Assembly (NCBI GenBank): GCA_949290445.1
Contig: CASERW010000003.1
Location: 1-64,000 of the forward strand
DNA length: 64,000 bases
DNA from: Aeriscardovia aeriphila
GTDB taxonomy: Bacteria > Actinomycetota > Actinomycetes > Actinomycetales > Bifidobacteriaceae
Direction: 5' to 3'
In this document: positions 62,119 to 64,000 of the stretch, one piece after another
Position numbering within the stretch: the first letter of the stretch is position 1
Layout: each line of letters starts with the position of its first letter
Notes under the pieces: generated by a model
What the model saw: only the letters and a program-made list of their open reading frames with translations
Told to the model about the DNA's origin: nothing
Database searches by the model: none
Position numbers and translations under genes: made by a program

Positions 62119-62838
62119 ATGCCAGTTCGCCCGGTTTCTCAGGCTTTTGACGCTCATCGTACGGGTTCTACTCGCCCTGCGCGCCCAGCTCAGCTCGACG
62201 AAGCGAGTTTGAACCAGATGAGCTCGGGTTTGAGCCCCGAGCAAGTGTCAGAAATGAGCCACCAGTCTGCCTTGGCTTTACTGCATCGCGTTCATGAGTC
62301 GAAGGATCCTGCTCTTGTCACGCGCGTGCTGACGGTGGTGGAGAATGAAGGCTTGGATATTATCGCCGAGTTGTGGGAGAAGTCCGAGCCGGAAACTCTT
62401 CCTGGCATGATGTGGCGTTTGTATAACTTGCGCTTGTGGATGCGTCAGAACCCGGAGTCTCTGTCGCATTTTTGGCGTTTGGGTGAGCCTGTGGTGGGTG
62501 CTGCGTCGGCGATTACCGGCATTGATGAGGCTCCTACCGCTGAGGATATAGCTGCTACTGCCGACTCTATTTTGGCTGGCGCTTTTGTGGGTGATTTTTC
62601 GGTCGCTTTGCAGCGCGCTTCTGCTTTCGTGATGATTGAGGCTGCTGGAATGGACCTGTTGGCTGCTCGTGAGGCTCATGAGTTGCCTGAGCTTGAGGAG
62701 CGTCGCTTGGCTGATAGTGACACTCGTCGTCGTATGGCTCGTATTTCTGCTTTGCGTGCTACTGCTTCTCGTTTGGCGCAAACTGGTAAGGATTTCCGCG
62801 CCGGTGCAAGCTTGTGGAAGCAAGGCAGGTTGGAGTAG
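62119..62838 (+). CDS. Conserved hypothetical, helical protein
   Basis: 239 aa, no signal or membrane segment. Residues 1-30 polar with RP repeats (STRPARPAQLDE); then long helices (LSPEQVSEMSHQSALALLHR, GMMWRLYNLRLWMRQNPESL, AHELPELEERRLADSDTRRR) and a basic end. No family recognised with certainty. AGGAGGAAG lies before the ATG. It follows the Opp genes at 58 bases and may be cotranscribed. Confidence 0.7.
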   Translation: MPVRPVSQAFDAHRTGSTRPARPAQLDEASLNQMSSGLSPEQVSEMSHQSALALLHRVHESKDPALVTRVLTVVENEGLDIIAELWEKSEPETLPGMMWRLYNLRLWMRQNPESLSHFWRLGEPVVGAASAITGIDEAPTAEDIAATADSILAGAFVGDFSVALQRASAFVMIEAAGMDLLAAREAHELPELEERRLADSDTRRRMARISALRATASRLAQTGKDFRAGASLWKQGRLE

Positions 62839-63163
62839 CGCTCAAGATTATCACTGCGCTTCATCACTGATGTCACTCTTCCTTCGCCACGCCGGACACG
62901 CGAATCATGGCGGGAGTCTCACTCTCGCGCTAAGCGCAATGCACTGTTTTGAGCTGTAACCGTGTATGCTGTTAATCGCGTCGAGTCGTAGTCAACTCCG
63001 GGCTCCATTTTTTGCCGCTACGAGCGGCCTTTGCGCCGACAGGCGTGTTGCGGCTCGACGTTTCCTTTCATTTCTGCTTGTTTTGCGATTGAATTTCGCT
63101 GGTATTTTGTCTGCCTTTCGCTCTTGCCCCACATGCCTTCCTGCTGATTTTGCGCATGTCCAC
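62839..63163. other. Intergenic region, nothing recognised
   Basis: About 325 bases with one CAAGATTATCAC motif (62846) just after the preceding stop, then no gene; short frames there have no ribosome site. Confidence 0.4.
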
Positions 63164-63191
63164 TTGGCGAAATCTAATCTGCGCGTATACT
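63164..63191 (+). promoter_or_regulatory. Promoter of tRNA-Lys
   Basis: TTGGCG and TATACT separated by 16 bases, ending 10 bases before the mature tRNA 5' end. Confidence 0.65.
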
Positions 63192-63201
63192 AGTAGCCGA
63201 T

Positions 63202-63274
63202 GCCCCTTTAGCGCAATTGGTAGAGCAGCGTCCTTTTAAGTCGTAGGTTGTGGGTTCGAGTCCCACAGGGGGCA
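63202..63274 (+). tRNA. tRNA-Lys (TTT)
   Basis: 73-nt cloverleaf. Acceptor GCCCCTT with AGGGGGC, discriminator A. Anticodon loop CTTTTAA gives TTT; T-arm GGTTCGAGTCC. The anticodon stem as I pair it contains one T-T mismatch. Confidence 0.9.
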
Positions 63275-63331
63275 CTATTTATACAGCATCACTCGTAGCA
63301 CCAATTTTTCTCATCGGATCGAGGTGGATCA

Positions 63332-63973
63332 ATGGGAAACTTTGATAACCCGGAAGAAGAAGACACAATCGGAGTCGTTATTCAAGCTCTTGATTGGGAT
63401 GAAGAGTGCACCCTCTATATGAAAGATGGTTCCATTCTTCGCGCTCGAATGAATGACGGTTTCGAATCTGACAATGGTGGTGAGTACGACGACGATGACC
63501 CACGCTACTGCGAGTATTACGCGCTAGGCTGGTTATGCGTTGACGTCATCAAACGCGGCTCCAATCCTTTTGAGAAAGGCGATCTATTCCTCTCATGGTT
63601 TAAGGATATGCCTCAACAGGTCACCTCGCAGACAGGTCGAGTTCTGTTCCCAATCTCCTCTGATCGCCATGGCGAGGGGCTTACTGTCCCTAACTATGCC
63701 AACGAGATAGGCGATACCCCCGGTAACATCAGCATTTTCTATGGTGATGAAGAATGGGCTCAATACATGATCAACGAAAAAGCAGGGTATGGCACGAGAT
63801 TGTCACGAACGAGAGAACTCGTATCTTACCCTCAATATGTTGGTCTGTGGGTTAATCAGCACACCTGCGGAAAGCGCTTATCCCACCAAGGCATTATCCA
63901 CTACTCCGATCAGGGAACGTGGATTGTGCCTGCTGAGCCGTTAAACCCAGTCATCCTCGATCGCATGCCATAA
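63332..63973 (+). CDS. Hypothetical acidic protein
   Basis: 213 aa, acidic, soluble. Begins MGNFDNPEEEDTIGVVIQAL; a strand-rich region (CTLYMKDGSILRARMNDGFE), an Asp-rich turn (GGEYDDDDPRYCEYYALGW), and a C-terminal part with LVSYPQYVGLWVNQHTCGKR. No family recognised. GAGGTGGATCA precedes the ATG. It starts 57 bases after tRNA-Lys, a common site for integrated DNA, but no integrase or repeat is seen in the window. Confidence 0.65.
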   Translation: MGNFDNPEEEDTIGVVIQALDWDEECTLYMKDGSILRARMNDGFESDNGGEYDDDDPRYCEYYALGWLCVDVIKRGSNPFEKGDLFLSWFKDMPQQVTSQTGRVLFPISSDRHGEGLTVPNYANEIGDTPGNISIFYGDEEWAQYMINEKAGYGTRLSRTRELVSYPQYVGLWVNQHTCGKRLSHQGIIHYSDQGTWIVPAEPLNPVILDRMP

Positions 63974-64000
63974 ACGCCTTACTACTACTCTTCGTATCAA

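Larger units (their letters stand above)
3776..62853. repeat. Dispersed over-represented motif AGATTATCA(G/C)
   Basis: The core GATTATCA starts on the plus strand at 11030, 12131, 16832, 18559, 21366, 24607, 27002, 29369, 31907, 47930, 57216, 58993 and 62846. Its reverse TGATAATC starts at 3776, 10130, 12949, 18502, 22510, 23624, 25608, 29451, 30394, 32824, 36641, 39309, 47411, 47512, 48194, 50192, 51314, 53082, 54915 and 61472. In 24 of the 33 an A precedes the core, and in 22 of those G or C follows. Several variants AGATTACCAG exist (14406, 55309, both arms of 60364-60397). Counted by eye, so the list may miss a few. Confidence 0.9.

Noticed and set aside
63202-63973. tRNA-Lys as an attachment site for an integrated element
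   Set aside because: No duplicate of the tRNA 3' end and no integrase within the window; the downstream gene alone is not enough.
1-64000. CRISPR array, transposase, integrase or replication origin
   Set aside because: No regularly spaced identical repeats with spacers, no recombinase motifs and no cluster of DnaA boxes were seen. TGATAATC differs from the DnaA box TTATCCACA.

Overview
The window looks like chromosome of a Bifidobacteriaceae member (Bifidobacterium/Scardovia/Alloscardovia-like). Reasons: actinobacterial gene sets such as khpA-rimM-trmD, a Tad locus headed by a CpaE-like protein, ppk next to a MutT1-type Nudix/histidine-phosphatase fusion, dnaX-recR next to a DUF5701 gene, and a MurA with Asp in place of the catalytic Cys. 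Base composition is moderate over most of the window and visibly AT-richer in the first ~9.7 kb (hand counts: 40% G+C in 3781-3840, 57% in 53401-53460).

Region 1-9757 is an accessory island encoding a class III lanthipeptide system. On the minus strand it reads precursor peptide (8175-8324, 49 aa, missed by usual length cut-offs), an ABC-2 permease fused to a degenerate ATPase domain, an intact ABC ATPase, and a LanKC synthetase with lyase, kinase and cyclase domains. A divergent lipoprotein gene, a second ABC-2 permease and a two-component system (kinase cut by the window edge) flank it. The precursor has the class III leader box ILDLQ and a C-terminal SFGSFVC, which fits the labionin pattern S-x2-S-x2-C. 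I take this to be the undescribed system of the window.

Region 9.8-12.2 kb is khpA-rimM-trmD plus an FMN-type small protein. At 12.3-15.1 kb are two paralogous small membrane-protein loci sharing a 33-bp inverted identical 5' end, with a nitroreductase and rsmD between. At 15.1-25.1 kb are recG, rpmB, ddl, gpsA, plsC, murA, a metallophosphoesterase and a hypothetical gene, all on the minus strand. At 25.2-27.2 kb are tRNA-Gln, tRNA-Glu and gltX. At 27.3-34.6 kb are a thiamine-precursor-type transporter without its ATPase, a phosphatase, an MFS protein, GtrA, a MIF-like protein and an Rrf2 regulator. At 34.7-45.8 kb are rplI-rpsR-ssb-rpsF, an LtaS-like enzyme, a class A PBP, DUF5701, recR and dnaX. 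At 46-51.6 kb are a LacI regulator and a Tad pilus locus with a TadB-TadC fusion. At 52.2-64 kb are ppk, mutT1-like, an oligopeptide ABC transporter with fused OppDF, a hypothetical gene, tRNA-Lys and a last hypothetical gene.

The strongest whole-window signal is an over-represented short motif, AGATTATCA followed by G or C (reverse CTGATAATCT). I counted 33 copies of its 8-bp core GATTATCA against about 2 expected, spread through genes and between them, with only one (weak) copy in the first 10 kb. It resembles in abundance a DNA-uptake or other chromosome-architecture sequence.
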